Assembly: GCA_000436695.1 (NCBI GenBank)
Contig: HF992658.1
Coordinates: forward strand, 3,697-22,138
Length of the DNA: 18,442 nucleotides
Direction of reading: 5' to 3'
Origin: Prevotella sp. CAG:1185
Lineage (GTDB): Bacteria > Bacteroidota > Bacteroidia > Bacteroidales > Bacteroidaceae
Position 1 is the first letter of the stretch; every line of letters starts with the position of its first letter. This document shows positions 1 to 7,936 of this stretch, piece by piece. Made by a program: the position numbers and the translations under genes. The notes under the pieces are model-generated. The model was given only the letters and a program-made list of their open reading frames with translations. It was not told the origin of the DNA and did no database searches.

Positions 1-29
1 CGGCTATCCAATAGCCGCCATTTTTTATG
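1..29 (+). terminator. Terminator-like hairpin at the window edge
   Basis: CGGCTAT and ATAGCCG (1-7 and 11-17) pair around a 3-nt loop and are followed by CCATTTTTT, which fits an intrinsic terminator for a plus-strand gene left of the window. The T run also belongs to a second 9-bp inverted repeat, GCCATTTTT (17-25) with AAAAATGGC (42-50), so it may instead be part of the intergenic repeats that follow. The stem could extend past the window edge. Confidence 0.4.
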
Positions 30-100
30 TATCAAAGATGTAAAAATGGCCGATTAATATATAACATTCTTGACGGGAATGATGTTATTGACGGCTAAAC

Positions 101-196
101 CTTTTGCAAAAGATATGCTTTTGCATGATAAAACATGGCCTTTTACAATGCAAAAGCACACCTTTTGCATTGAGAAATGGCTGCTTTTACAAAAGC
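101..196. repeat. Cluster of CTTTTGCA palindromes
   Basis: Within 96 nt the motif CTTTTGCA or its complement recurs at least four times. There is a perfect 12-nt palindrome CTTTTGCAAAAG (101-112) and GCTTTTGCAT (117-126). An 11-bp hairpin follows, CAATGCAAAAG (146-156) with CTTTTGCATTG (162-172) and loop CACAC. The last piece is GCTTTTACAAAAGC (183-196), palindromic apart from its two central bases. No ORF covers it. This looks like an intergenic palindromic repeat family; whether it recurs elsewhere in the genome cannot be seen here. Confidence 0.6.
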
Positions 197-232
197 ATCT
201 AGAATTTCTTAAATAACAAAATAAATTTTATT

Positions 233-583
233 AAAAACTCATCACTCGTCACATCCGCACATAACCTGCTCTTTTTCAGCATTTTATGTCGTGACGTTTT
301 ATGTTTTCAACTCGTCACATGGCTTAGCGTCTGTCTTACAGGCAGATTTAAAACGCCATACAACATTAACCAATAACAGGCATAAGTTTAACCGGAATCA
401 ACTTTAATCTGCCTTGAAGTCAACTTTAATCATGTAAATGTCTGTCTGAAACCAACCTAAATCAGGAAAAGACATTAACGGATATGCATAAAAATGTGTG
501 ACGAGTTGAAAACATAAAACGTCACGACATAATCTGCTCATTGTCAACGTGTTATAGAGAAATGTGACGAGTGATGAGTTTTT
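233..583. repeat. Long inverted repeat, 87-nt arms around 177 nt
   Basis: The left arm (233-319) and right arm (497-583) are inverted copies. The outer 22 nt (233-254 versus 562-583) and inner 36 nt (284-319 versus 497-532) match perfectly. The 29 nt between the boxes have the same length on both sides but differ in sequence. Weaker similarity extends about 20 nt outside the arms. The hexamer CGTCAC occurs six times in strictly alternating orientation at 247, 291, 313, 498, 520 and 564. The central 177 nt contain a direct repeat TCAACTTTAATC but no credible gene. A minus-strand ORF across 404-673 is encoded mainly by the right arm and is probably spurious. This could be two copies of a repeat or a small non-autonomous element. 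Positions 584-779 to the right show nothing recognisable. Confidence 0.7.
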
Positions 584-779
584 TACAAAATTATTTTCAC
601 TAATTTCAAATGTAAAGCAAGGCAGACCAACAACCCGGATTGAATTAGGAATACATTTCGATGCTATAAGCATATTGATGCTTTCAGCCGTCTTGTTGTC
701 TATATTGTGATTATACGTTAAGCATTAAACAACAATTAAATATGACTTAAAGCCACAACAAGGACAGAACAACAATAAA

Positions 780-810
780 GGCTGTCTTCAAAAAAGTATT
801 AAAGACAGCC
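780..810 (-). terminator. Probable dnaA terminator
   Basis: GGCTGTCTT (780-788) and AAGACAGCC (802-810) form a 9-bp stem with a 13-nt loop, about 60 nt past the dnaA stop codon. On the minus strand it is followed by TTTATTGTTGTT, a broken T tract, so it may be an inefficient terminator. It lies in the only gap downstream of dnaA. Confidence 0.5.
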
Positions 811-872
811 CTACCCATTTATCCAATATGAACAATTTTTAGCCGAAAGGCCATTATAATAATCTGCTTTTG

Positions 873-2285
873 TTATTTCTTGAGCTTAAACGAGTTCTCA
901 ATGCTCGCAATTTCATCACTGAACAGCTTGTCTGTCTTTATACGATGCTCAACCTGAGTACAACTGTGAATAACGGTAGAGTGATCTCTTCCGCCAATCA
1001 GCCTTCCTATACGCGAAGCGGGCATCTTGGTGTATTTCTGAGCCAGATACATCGACACCTGACGGGCAGTCACATAGTCGCGCTTACGGCTGCGGCTGGC
1101 CACAGCAGCAGTTGTCACGTTGAAATGATTGCAAACTGTGTCGAGAATATCGTCGATGGTAAGCGGCTTGTCGTCTATCTTGACGGCACGCTTTATAACA
1201 CGCTCGGCAAGGCGCATGTCTATATTACAATTGTAAACCACAGAGAATGCCAACAGAGAATTAATTACTCCCTCAAGTCCGCGCACGCTGTAATTGGCTG
1301 TCTGGGCTATAAAGTTGACAACATCAGCCGGTATATGCAGTCCGTCGCGTTTAATCTTACTGTTAAGTATGTCTACACAAAGCTGTATGTTAGGCTTTTC
1401 GAGCTCGGCTATAAGTCCGCAGCTGAAACGTGTGAGCAGACGGTCGCTCATGCCTTGAAGGTCAACGGGCGGACGGTCGCACGCAAGAATTATTCGTTTG
1501 CCATTGCGGAACAGGTGGTTGAAGATGTGGAAGAATGTCTCCTGTGTCTTTGCAGCTGACACCCACTCCTGTATATCATCAACGATGAGCATGTCTATCG
1601 TCTGATAGAAGTTGATGAAATCGTTGGTGCGGTTGTTCAGGACGGCATTTGTAAACTGCACCTGAAACAGTCGCGCACTTATGTACAGCACCCTTTTCTG
1701 CGGATAAATCTCCTTAGTACGCACACCTATGGCGTTGATAAGGTGAGTTTTACCACATCCTGACGGACCGTAAATGAACATAGGGTTAAACTGTGTAGTG
1801 TTGGGATGTTCAGCGATTGACAGGCCGACAGCTCTCGGCAGTTTGTTGCTGTCGCCTTCGATATAGTTGGCAAAAGTGTGACGCGGATTCAGCTGTGAGT
1901 CAATCTGCTGCGGCTGCGCTGCATCGAGCGCTGTAGGCGACTGGTTGATGCGTGTTCTGCGTGTAACAGTCCGCTCGATGTTAGCCACAGGCTCAGCCTG
2001 AATCTGCTGTGATATGTTGTTAGTCTTATCTACCATCACACGGTAGTTAAGACGTATGCCTTTTCCATAAATCCTTACAAGCACCTTGTTCAGCAGATTG
2101 GCATAGTTCTCCTCAATGTATTCGGCCACAAACTGGCTCGACACTTGAAGTAAAAGCGTCCTGCTCGACTCGTTGAACGATTCGAAAACAATTGGCTTGA
2201 ACCATGTGTTATACTGCTGGTCTGAGACATTTTCCTTTATCAGCAAGAGGCAGTTATCCCAGAGCGCACGGGGATTGTTACTCAT
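873..2285 (-). CDS. dnaA: Chromosomal replication initiator protein DnaA
   Basis: This 470-residue protein is an AAA+ ATPase that binds DnaA boxes at oriC, melts the origin and helps load the replicative helicase. Domain I is visible at about 1-85, followed by a Q/T-rich linker to about 130. Domain III contains Walker A GPSGCGKT (173-180), Walker B LIVDDIQ (233-239) and the box VII segment SDRLLTRFSCGL (280-291) with candidate arginine-finger residues. Domain IV carries the DNA-binding signature, including RQVSMYLAQKYTKMPASRIG (408-427) and GGRDHSTVIH (431-440). Length and domain order are normal for the family. The start gives a normal domain I, and no Shine-Dalgarno sequence is evident. It stands alone between a 431-bp gap upstream and its likely terminator. 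No cluster of DnaA boxes is seen beside it, so oriC is probably elsewhere, as is common in this phylum. Confidence 0.98.
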   Translation of the reverse strand: MSNNPRALWDNCLLLIKENVSDQQYNTWFKPIVFESFNESSRTLLLQVSSQFVAEYIEENYANLLNKVLVRIYGKGIRLNYRVMVDKTNNISQQIQAEPVANIERTVTRRTRINQSPTALDAAQPQQIDSQLNPRHTFANYIEGDSNKLPRAVGLSIAEHPNTTQFNPMFIYGPSGCGKTHLINAIGVRTKEIYPQKRVLYISARLFQVQFTNAVLNNRTNDFINFYQTIDMLIVDDIQEWVSAAKTQETFFHIFNHLFRNGKRIILACDRPPVDLQGMSDRLLTRFSCGLIAELEKPNIQLCVDILNSKIKRDGLHIPADVVNFIAQTANYSVRGLEGVINSLLAFSVVYNCNIDMRLAERVIKRAVKIDDKPLTIDDILDTVCNHFNVTTAAVASRSRKRDYVTARQVSMYLAQKYTKMPASRIGRLIGGRDHSTVIHSCTQVEHRIKTDKLFSDEIASIENSFKLKK

Positions 2286-2716
2286 AATTAAGATATGATT
2301 ATTATGTGTTTTGATGCCTTTTTAAGTGCCTGCAAATTTCGCAAATTTTATTGACATGAGCAAATGCTATAATTTAATTTGTTTTAAGACTATATTGTAA
2401 ATACCTATAAAAGGGCATTTTATGTATTTTGTCGTAACCTTAATGTAACATCGGCACTTGCATATTTAAAAGTATCTGTAAGACAACAACTTACGCTAAT
2501 TTGACATATCTATTACAAAGAATACGGGAAAAAGCTCTGAAAAGATAGAAAATGTTATATATTAAAGTGTTCCGAGAGGTATGAGAACCTTCACGGAACA
2601 CTTTTGGTTATTTAGACAATTTTTAAATTACGTACTAATATCATGTCTGACTCTCTTAATGCGGCAGACTTCATTTTAAGCCGCTACAACACGGTTAGAA
2701 CAACTCACAGAGGCCA
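2286..2716. other. dnaA upstream gap, promoter not resolved
   Basis: This AT-rich 431-bp gap between the MCE gene and dnaA must hold the dnaA promoter. No exact TAnnTTTG was found on the minus strand. Three near matches with one extra base exist: TAAAATTTG, TAGCATTTG and TATTCTTTG. A direct repeat of GCAAATTT lies around 2332-2348. No DnaA box (TTATNCACA) was seen, so autoregulation cannot be argued from sequence. A terminator hairpin occupies 2564-2604. Confidence 0.5.
2564..2604 (-). terminator. Terminator hairpin between MCE gene and dnaA
   Basis: AAAGTGTTCCG (2564-2574) and CGGAACACTTT (2594-2604) form an 11-bp stem. Its 19-nt loop can itself pair AGGT with ACCT. It lies about 110 nt past the MCE stop codon and upstream of dnaA, so it probably separates the two transcripts. 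On the minus strand the following bases are TTAATATATAAC, so the T tract is weak; a short TTTT follows on the plus strand. Confidence 0.6.
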
Positions 2717-3619
2717 TTAATTGTCCTTTCTGCCGAAGAGCGAGAAGTGGACATAACGCTTAGGATGAGCCTTCAGGTCAATGAGCAATGAGTCGGCCGA
2801 ACGCATGGTGCTGTTAAGATTGTTATAAAGCGAAGGATCACGCATAAGCAGTCCGAGCGTGCCCTCGTTGCTGTTGAGCTGAGAAGTAAACTCCTGAACG
2901 TTTGCCAATGTTGCGTCGACCTTTGCCAGTGTTCCTTCAACGTCTATGTTGTTAAGTTTCTTGGCAAGCAGGTTGGCGTTGTCGAGCGTGCTGTCGGCAC
3001 GGCTTATCATTCCGGGCACACTGCGGTTGAGTCCGGCAAGAAGTGAGTTAAGGCGGGCTGTAGTTACAGTAAGATTACCCGTAATGGTATTGACATTATG
3101 AAGCGACTGGGCTATGGCAGGATCGGCCATGAGCACGTTAAGACTGGTGACGATAGAGTCGAGCTTAGGCAGGATGTTCATAACCACCGGCACCATGTCG
3201 GTCAACTTACCTAATGCACCGGCATTGATACCGCCCTGAATTATCTCGCCCGGCATGACGCGCTCGCGAGGATTGTTTGCCATGAGCAGGTTGACCTTTA
3301 CGTTGCCGAGCATGTCGCTCACAATCTCGGCGCTGCTGCCCTTAGGTATACGCAGCTCCTTATCGATTTCGGCCTCAACCATTATCTCGCCCGACTTGCT
3401 GTAGTCGTACTTTATGTTTTTCACCACACCAACCTTATATCCGTCGGCATATATAGGACTTGACGAAGCCAGTCCGCTTATGTTGTTGAACAAGATATAA
3501 TATTTGTTGTCTGAAGAAAACAGATTTAGCCCTTTCAGATAGTTCATTCCGAAGAACAAAATAACCAGTCCGCATATTGCAACTAAGGCAATCTTAATTT
3601 CTTTTGTAAAAAACTTCAT
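2717..3619 (-). CDS. MCE/MlaD-family phospholipid transport protein
   Basis: This 300-residue inner-membrane-anchored periplasmic protein is of the MCE (MlaD) family, whose members form rings that shuttle lipids between membranes, usually as substrate-binding subunits of an ABC transporter. A single transmembrane helix lies at about 8-28. The MCE domain follows at about 39-115 and includes GLASSSPIYADGYKVGVV. The C-terminal half is predicted helical, with repeated Asn/Leu-rich segments, as in MlaD relatives that form a helical channel. The basic C-terminus is HPKRYVHFSLFGRKDN. The gene starts 12 nt after the amidase stop and is probably cotranscribed with it. No MlaE-type permease or MlaF-type ATPase is in the window, so its partners must be encoded elsewhere. 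The substrate is not known from sequence. Confidence 0.9.
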   Translation of the reverse strand: MKFFTKEIKIALVAICGLVILFFGMNYLKGLNLFSSDNKYYILFNNISGLASSSPIYADGYKVGVVKNIKYDYSKSGEIMVEAEIDKELRIPKGSSAEIVSDMLGNVKVNLLMANNPRERVMPGEIIQGGINAGALGKLTDMVPVVMNILPKLDSIVTSLNVLMADPAIAQSLHNVNTITGNLTVTTARLNSLLAGLNRSVPGMISRADSTLDNANLLAKKLNNIDVEGTLAKVDATLANVQEFTSQLNSNEGTLGLLMRDPSLYNNLNSTMRSADSLLIDLKAHPKRYVHFSLFGRKDN

Positions 3620-3626
3620 AATTTAA

Positions 3627-3633
3627 TCTCCTC
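3627..3633 (-). promoter_or_regulatory. Shine-Dalgarno of the MCE gene, overlapping the amidase stop
   Basis: On the minus strand the junction reads TGAGGAGATTAAATTATG. The TGA is the amidase stop, GAGGAGA is a good anti-16S match, and the ATG of the MCE gene follows 7 nt later. Most genes in this window lack such a site, so a clear one overlapping the upstream stop suggests translational coupling. Confidence 0.6.
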
Positions 3634-4900
3634 ACTTTTTTGACTTAAACTCACGTATTGCTTGGCTTACGTTCATTTTCTTTCCGTTTTTGAACGCTAT
3701 GATAAACGCCTCAGGGAACTTGTCGAGAATTGTCTTGCGCAAGCGGTAAATCTCGTTATAGTCGGTTGACGCTCCGTATGTATATTTCATCAGGTCGTTT
3801 TCGTTATAACAGTCGACATCCTCAAGTCCCTTAAACTGGCTGCTGCCCGGACGAAGACTGCGGCTGCTTGCAAATATCTGAATCTTGAACACGGGCCTGT
3901 CGTCAGCCTCGGCTGTCGACGGCTTTACATCGTCTTTGACCTTCTGTTCCTTTTTATCATTATCATCTGACTCTTCCCCGGACTTTTTCTCTTCTGCCTC
4001 CGCACGCGGAGCGACATCCCTACGCCGCGGCTTCTTCTGCACCTTTGGCTTGTCATCCTCATTGCCATCATCGGGCACAATAGACGGAATGTTTATACTA
4101 TTGTCCTTAGGCGAGCTGTAAGGCACGGTGAAGCCTTTGTCGTATTTGTTCTTGTATTTGGCAAATGCCTGATATATGCCCTTTGCCATCTTGTCTATGT
4201 TGTCCTTGTCATTAAGAAAGCGCTCTTCGTCGGGCGTCGTGATAAATCCAAGTTCAATAAGACATGCCGGCATTGAGGTTTCACGCAACACGAGGAACAC
4301 GTCTTGCTTTACGCCCTTGTTCTGGCGTCCGGCAGTTGCACAGACATTGCTCTGTACATATTTGGCCAGCTCAACGCTCTTCGACATATTGCGGTCGTGT
4401 ATAAACTCAAACATGATTGTGCTTTCAGGCGAATTGGGGTCGTAGCCCTCATAACGCTCCTTATAGTCTTTCTCAATCATGATAACCGAGTTTTCACGCT
4501 TTGCCGCGCTGAGTTTTTCGTCTGAACGCCTCATACCCATTGTATAGGTTTCGAGTCCGCGTGCGATGTGGCCTGCCGGCAACGCATTGGTGTGTATCGA
4601 TATAAATACATCGGCCTTGTTCTTGTTGGCAATGTCGGCACGCTTGTGTAATGGAATAAACACGTCTGTCTTGCGCGTGTATATCACCTTCACGTCGGGA
4701 CAGTTGCGCTCCACATAGCGTCCGAAAGCCAAAGCCACGTTAAGATTGATGTCTTTTTCGTAAGAGAAAGAGCCCTTTGCACCCGAGTCATGTCCTCCGT
4801 GGCCTGCATCGATGACAAGCGTGAAAGGCTTGTCCGCACCGAAAGCGATTGCGGAGAAAGACACCAACACCAGCAGGAAGAATATTATCTTTTTTCTCAT
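3632..4900 (-). CDS. N-acetylmuramoyl-L-alanine amidase with SPOR-like C-terminus
   Basis: This 422-residue periplasmic zinc amidase cleaves the bond between MurNAc and L-Ala of the peptidoglycan stem peptide, normally during cell separation. A signal peptide covers about 1-21. The Amidase_3 domain spans about 27-250 with zinc and catalytic residues His34 (DAGHGGHDSGA), Glu48, His103 (SIHTNA) and Glu216 (LIELGFIT). A charged low-complexity linker rich in Lys, Glu and Asp covers about 260-335. The C-terminal domain (337-422), beginning VFKIQIFASS and containing YGASTDYNEIYRLRK, resembles a SPOR-type fold used to bind septal peptidoglycan; this is an inference from the pattern. The gene lies 56 nt after folB, with its own TAnnTTTG box in that gap, and 12 nt before the MCE gene. 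It is AmiC-like in function, but no precise symbol is assigned. Confidence 0.95.
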   Translation of the reverse strand: MRKKIIFFLLVLVSFSAIAFGADKPFTLVIDAGHGGHDSGAKGSFSYEKDINLNVALAFGRYVERNCPDVKVIYTRKTDVFIPLHKRADIANKNKADVFISIHTNALPAGHIARGLETYTMGMRRSDEKLSAAKRENSVIMIEKDYKERYEGYDPNSPESTIMFEFIHDRNMSKSVELAKYVQSNVCATAGRQNKGVKQDVFLVLRETSMPACLIELGFITTPDEERFLNDKDNIDKMAKGIYQAFAKYKNKYDKGFTVPYSSPKDNSINIPSIVPDDGNEDDKPKVQKKPRRRDVAPRAEAEEKKSGEESDDNDKKEQKVKDDVKPSTAEADDRPVFKIQIFASSRSLRPGSSQFKGLEDVDCYNENDLMKYTYGASTDYNEIYRLRKTILDKFPEAFIIAFKNGKKMNVSQAIREFKSKK

Positions 4901-4919
4901 GAGTGCTTAATTACAGATA

Positions 4920-4927
4920 CAAAGGTA
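4920..4927 (-). promoter_or_regulatory. Promoter -7 box for amidase-MCE pair
   Basis: On the minus strand TACCTTTG matches the Bacteroidota -7 consensus TAnnTTTG, 19 nt upstream of the amidase ATG. The -33 region is T-rich (GCAGTTTTTT) but has no clean TTTG. If used, the amidase and MCE genes can be transcribed independently of nrdJ-folB with a very short leader. Confidence 0.6.
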
Positions 4928-4956
4928 GTTATAAATCACTAAAAAACTGCAACAAG

Positions 4957-5337
4957 TCAAATAGTTTTATCATTTATTAAGTGTAATTCTACCGACGCGC
5001 TGCCAATGTCGGCCCCCATAGGGGGATTTGTCTTGGCAACCGAAATGTCTAAAGCCTCTATCTGAGGCATATTCATAAAAATGCTCCGGCCTATCCTGCC
5101 AGCCACATGTTCAAGCAGGCAGGAAGGCTTTTGCATCTCCTTATTTATGATTTCAAAAATCTCGGCATAATTGAGCGTGTCGGCAACGTTGTCGCTTTCG
5201 AGAGCCTTGTCGAGCGGATATTTTGCACGCACACTGACCAGAAACTCTCCTCCCGTCTCGCGCTCCTGAGGGAGCACGCCGTGACGGGCAAAAAAGCGCA
5301 AACCGTTAAGACTGATATAGCCTGAAACCAGTTTCAT
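4957..5337 (-). CDS. folB: Dihydroneopterin aldolase
   Basis: This 126-residue cytoplasmic enzyme of folate synthesis cleaves 7,8-dihydroneopterin to 6-hydroxymethyl-7,8-dihydropterin and glycolaldehyde. Family features are present: the N-terminal GLRFFARHGVLPQE segment, Tyr57 in LNYAEI, Glu76 in LLEHVAG and the catalytic-type Lys102 in VAKTNPPMGAD. Length is normal for the family. It begins 12 nt after the nrdJ stop codon, implying cotranscription. The pairing makes metabolic sense because folate supports thymidylate synthesis while NrdJ makes deoxynucleotides; that link is an inference. No clear Shine-Dalgarno sequence is seen before the ATG. Confidence 0.95.
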   Translation of the reverse strand: MKLVSGYISLNGLRFFARHGVLPQERETGGEFLVSVRAKYPLDKALESDNVADTLNYAEIFEIINKEMQKPSCLLEHVAGRIGRSIFMNMPQIEALDISVAKTNPPMGADIGSASVELHLINDKTI

Positions 5338-5349
5338 AATCCGTAAGGT

Positions 5350-7911
5350 TTATCCACAGCGTGAGGCACCGCAGTTCTTACAGATAAGGCATCCCTCCTG
5401 ATAAACGAGAGACTCATGTCCGCAGACAGGGCATTTCTGTCCCTTTGCCTCTGTGCCGTCAACAATATATTTCTTCAGGGCACGCTCAACACCGTTTTTC
5501 CAAGTGTTGATGCTCTCGCTCTTAAGTTGGAGCGAACCAACGAGCTTGATGACATGCTCTATAGGCATACGATAGCGCAATACGCCTGAAATAAGCTTTG
5601 CATAGTTCCAGTATTCTGGATTGAACTTCTCGCTCAGGCCCTCAACCGTGGTCTTGTATCCGCGCTTGTTCTCAAACTGGAAGTCGTAGCGGCTCTTGCC
5701 GGTTTCGTCCTTATGTTTGATTATCTTACCCTTGGTGACTGTCTTAGGCAGAACGATGCCTTCCTCGTCGTCCTGCAGACCGGTGAATATCTCGTATGGA
5801 TATCCGTTGAGAAGTCCTACGAACGCAACCCATTTCTCCTTATTGTTCTGGAAGCGCACCACATCACACTCAAGCACAGCCGGACGTACCTCGGTTACCT
5901 CTGGATGGCGGCACGGCGGAGTTTGCTTTTTCTGACTGTCGTCGCTGCCCTTTTTCTTCTTGTCTACGGCTATCATCACGCCTGAACGCGAACCGTCGCG
6001 ATATACAGTGCAGCCTTTGCAGCCCGACTTCCACGCCTCAACATAAAGGCGGTTGACAAGTGCCTCGTCGACATTGTTGGGCAGGTTGATGGTTACGCTG
6101 ATGCTGTGGTCAACCCACTTCTGTATGGCACCCTGCATGCGCACCTTCATCAGCCAGTCAACATCGTTGGCTGTTGCTTTATAATAAGGTGACTTTGCAA
6201 CGAGTTCGTCGAGTTCATCCTGTGTATATTTCTTTTCGGTGTCGATACCGTTAACCTTCATCCACTCTATAAACTTGCGGTGGTAAACGATATACTCCTC
6301 AAATGAGTCGCCAACCTCGTCAACAAAGTCAACATGCACGTCGGCATCATTTGGGTTGACCTTGCGGCGGCGCTTGTAGACGGGCATGAACACAGGCTCG
6401 ATACCGCTTGTTGTCTGAGTCATCAGACTTGTAGTGCCTGTAGGCGCGATGGTCAGACAGGCTATGTTGCGGCGGCCGTATTTAACCATATCTTCATACA
6501 GCTGCGGGTCGGCATCCTTTATGCGGTTGATAAACGGATTGTTCTCCTCGCGCTTTGCGTCGTAAATCTCAAATGCTCCACGCTCCTTTGCCAGCTCAAC
6601 TGATGAACGGTAAGCTGCCAAAGCCAATGTCTTGTGTACCTCTACTGAGAAGTCGGTTGCCTCTTGTGTGCCGTAACGCAGGCCCATTGCGGCTATCATG
6701 TCGCCCTCGGCAGTGATACCAACACCGGTGCGGCGTCCCATTCCGCTCTTTCTCTTTATCTTCTCCCAAAGGTGATACTCAGTACACTTCACTTCATCGC
6801 TCTGCGGGTCGCTCTTTATCTTGGCCATTATCAGGTCTATCTTCTCAAGCTCCATGTCGACGATGTCGTCCATTATGCGCTGAGCCATGGCTACATGCTT
6901 GCGGAACAGCTCATAATTGAAATAAGCCTTGTCTGTGAACGGATTTACTACATAAGAATAAAGGTTGACAGACAACAAGCGACATGAGTCGTAAGGACAG
7001 AGAGGTATCTCGCCGCACGGATTGGTTGACACGGTGCGGAAGCCAAGGTCGGCATAGCAGTCAGGTATGCTCTCGCGGATGATTGTGTCCCAGAACAGCA
7101 CGCCCGGCTCGGCACTCTTCCATGCGTTGTGAACAATCTTCTCCCACAGTTTGCGTGCGCTTATGCTCTTTGTAACCTTAGGATTGTCGCTGTCTACAGG
7201 GAACTGCTGTATGTATTCCTTGTCCTCTGTTGCGCAGCGCATGAACTCATCGTCAATCTTAACCGACACGTTTGCGCCGGTAATCTTGCCTTCAGTCATC
7301 TTGGCGTCAATAAAGGCCTCGCTGTCAGGGTGCTTAATGCTTACAGAAAGCATGAGCGCTCCGCGGCGTCCGTCCTGTGCCACCTCGCGTGTAGAGTTGC
7401 TGTATCGCTCCATAAAGGGCACAAGTCCGGTTGATGTCAGAGCCGAATTGTTTACTGGTGAGCCTTTCGGACGCAGATGCGACAGGTCGTGACCTACGCC
7501 TCCGCGGCGCTTCATCAGCTGCACCTGCTCCTCGTCTATGCGAAGGATGGCTCCGTAAGAGTCGGCATCGCCATCAAGACCTATAACAAAGCAGTTAGAC
7601 AAAGATGCCACCTGATGATGGTTGCCGATGCCTGTCATAGGGCTTCCTGCCGGAACAATGTATTTAAAGTGGTCGAGCAACTCGAACGCCTCTTCAGCAC
7701 TTATCGGATTTTTATATTTATTCTCAATTCGGGCAATCTCGTTGGCTATACGCCAGTGCATGTCAACGGGCGACTTCTCAAAGATATTGCCAAAACTGTC
7801 TTTCAGTGCATATTTGTTTACCCATACTCTGGCTGCAAGTTCATCACCGCCAAAATAGGCCAAAGAAGCTTGATAAGCCTCCTCAAAAGAGTAAGTTTTA
7901 TTATTTTCCAT
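5350..7911 (-). CDS. nrdJ: Adenosylcobalamin-dependent (class II) ribonucleotide reductase
   Basis: This 853-residue enzyme reduces ribonucleotides to deoxyribonucleotides using a thiyl radical generated from coenzyme B12, and needs no oxygen. The NPCGE motif is at 297-301, placing the radical cysteine at Cys299 with Asn297 and Glu301. Cys107 (SNCFVIG) and Cys310 (DSCRLLSVNL) fit the redox-active pair. TIAPTGTTS (487-495) is the conserved phosphate-binding loop. A Lys-rich linker (about 650-665) leads to an extra C-terminal region that ends in a Cys-rich zinc-ribbon-like tail, KCPVCG (826-831) and CLICKNCG (841-848), then a terminal Cys-Gly. This tail is usual in long B12-dependent enzymes and may regenerate the active site. 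The protein appears full length. It heads the nrdJ-folB pair, has a TAnnTTTG box close to its ATG, and shows no B12 riboswitch upstream. Confidence 0.97.
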   Translation of the reverse strand: MENNKTYSFEEAYQASLAYFGGDELAARVWVNKYALKDSFGNIFEKSPVDMHWRIANEIARIENKYKNPISAEEAFELLDHFKYIVPAGSPMTGIGNHHQVASLSNCFVIGLDGDADSYGAILRIDEEQVQLMKRRGGVGHDLSHLRPKGSPVNNSALTSTGLVPFMERYSNSTREVAQDGRRGALMLSVSIKHPDSEAFIDAKMTEGKITGANVSVKIDDEFMRCATEDKEYIQQFPVDSDNPKVTKSISARKLWEKIVHNAWKSAEPGVLFWDTIIRESIPDCYADLGFRTVSTNPCGEIPLCPYDSCRLLSVNLYSYVVNPFTDKAYFNYELFRKHVAMAQRIMDDIVDMELEKIDLIMAKIKSDPQSDEVKCTEYHLWEKIKRKSGMGRRTGVGITAEGDMIAAMGLRYGTQEATDFSVEVHKTLALAAYRSSVELAKERGAFEIYDAKREENNPFINRIKDADPQLYEDMVKYGRRNIACLTIAPTGTTSLMTQTTSGIEPVFMPVYKRRRKVNPNDADVHVDFVDEVGDSFEEYIVYHRKFIEWMKVNGIDTEKKYTQDELDELVAKSPYYKATANDVDWLMKVRMQGAIQKWVDHSISVTINLPNNVDEALVNRLYVEAWKSGCKGCTVYRDGSRSGVMIAVDKKKKGSDDSQKKQTPPCRHPEVTEVRPAVLECDVVRFQNNKEKWVAFVGLLNGYPYEIFTGLQDDEEGIVLPKTVTKGKIIKHKDETGKSRYDFQFENKRGYKTTVEGLSEKFNPEYWNYAKLISGVLRYRMPIEHVIKLVGSLQLKSESINTWKNGVERALKKYIVDGTEAKGQKCPVCGHESLVYQEGCLICKNCGASRCG

Positions 7912-7936
7912 TATGAAAAGAAGTAATTTGAGGGTG

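Noticed and set aside
233..583. Complete insertion sequence
   Set aside because: The 177-nt centre cannot encode a transposase, and no target-site duplication was evident at the arm ends.
965..973. DnaA-box-like TTATTCACA on the minus strand
   Set aside because: It encodes the conserved Val-Ile-His-Ser of the DnaA signature and has no neighbouring boxes.
5350..5358. Perfect DnaA box TTATCCACA
   Set aside because: It lies across the stop and last codons of nrdJ (Cys-Gly-stop) and is isolated, so it is probably coincidental and not evidence of an origin.
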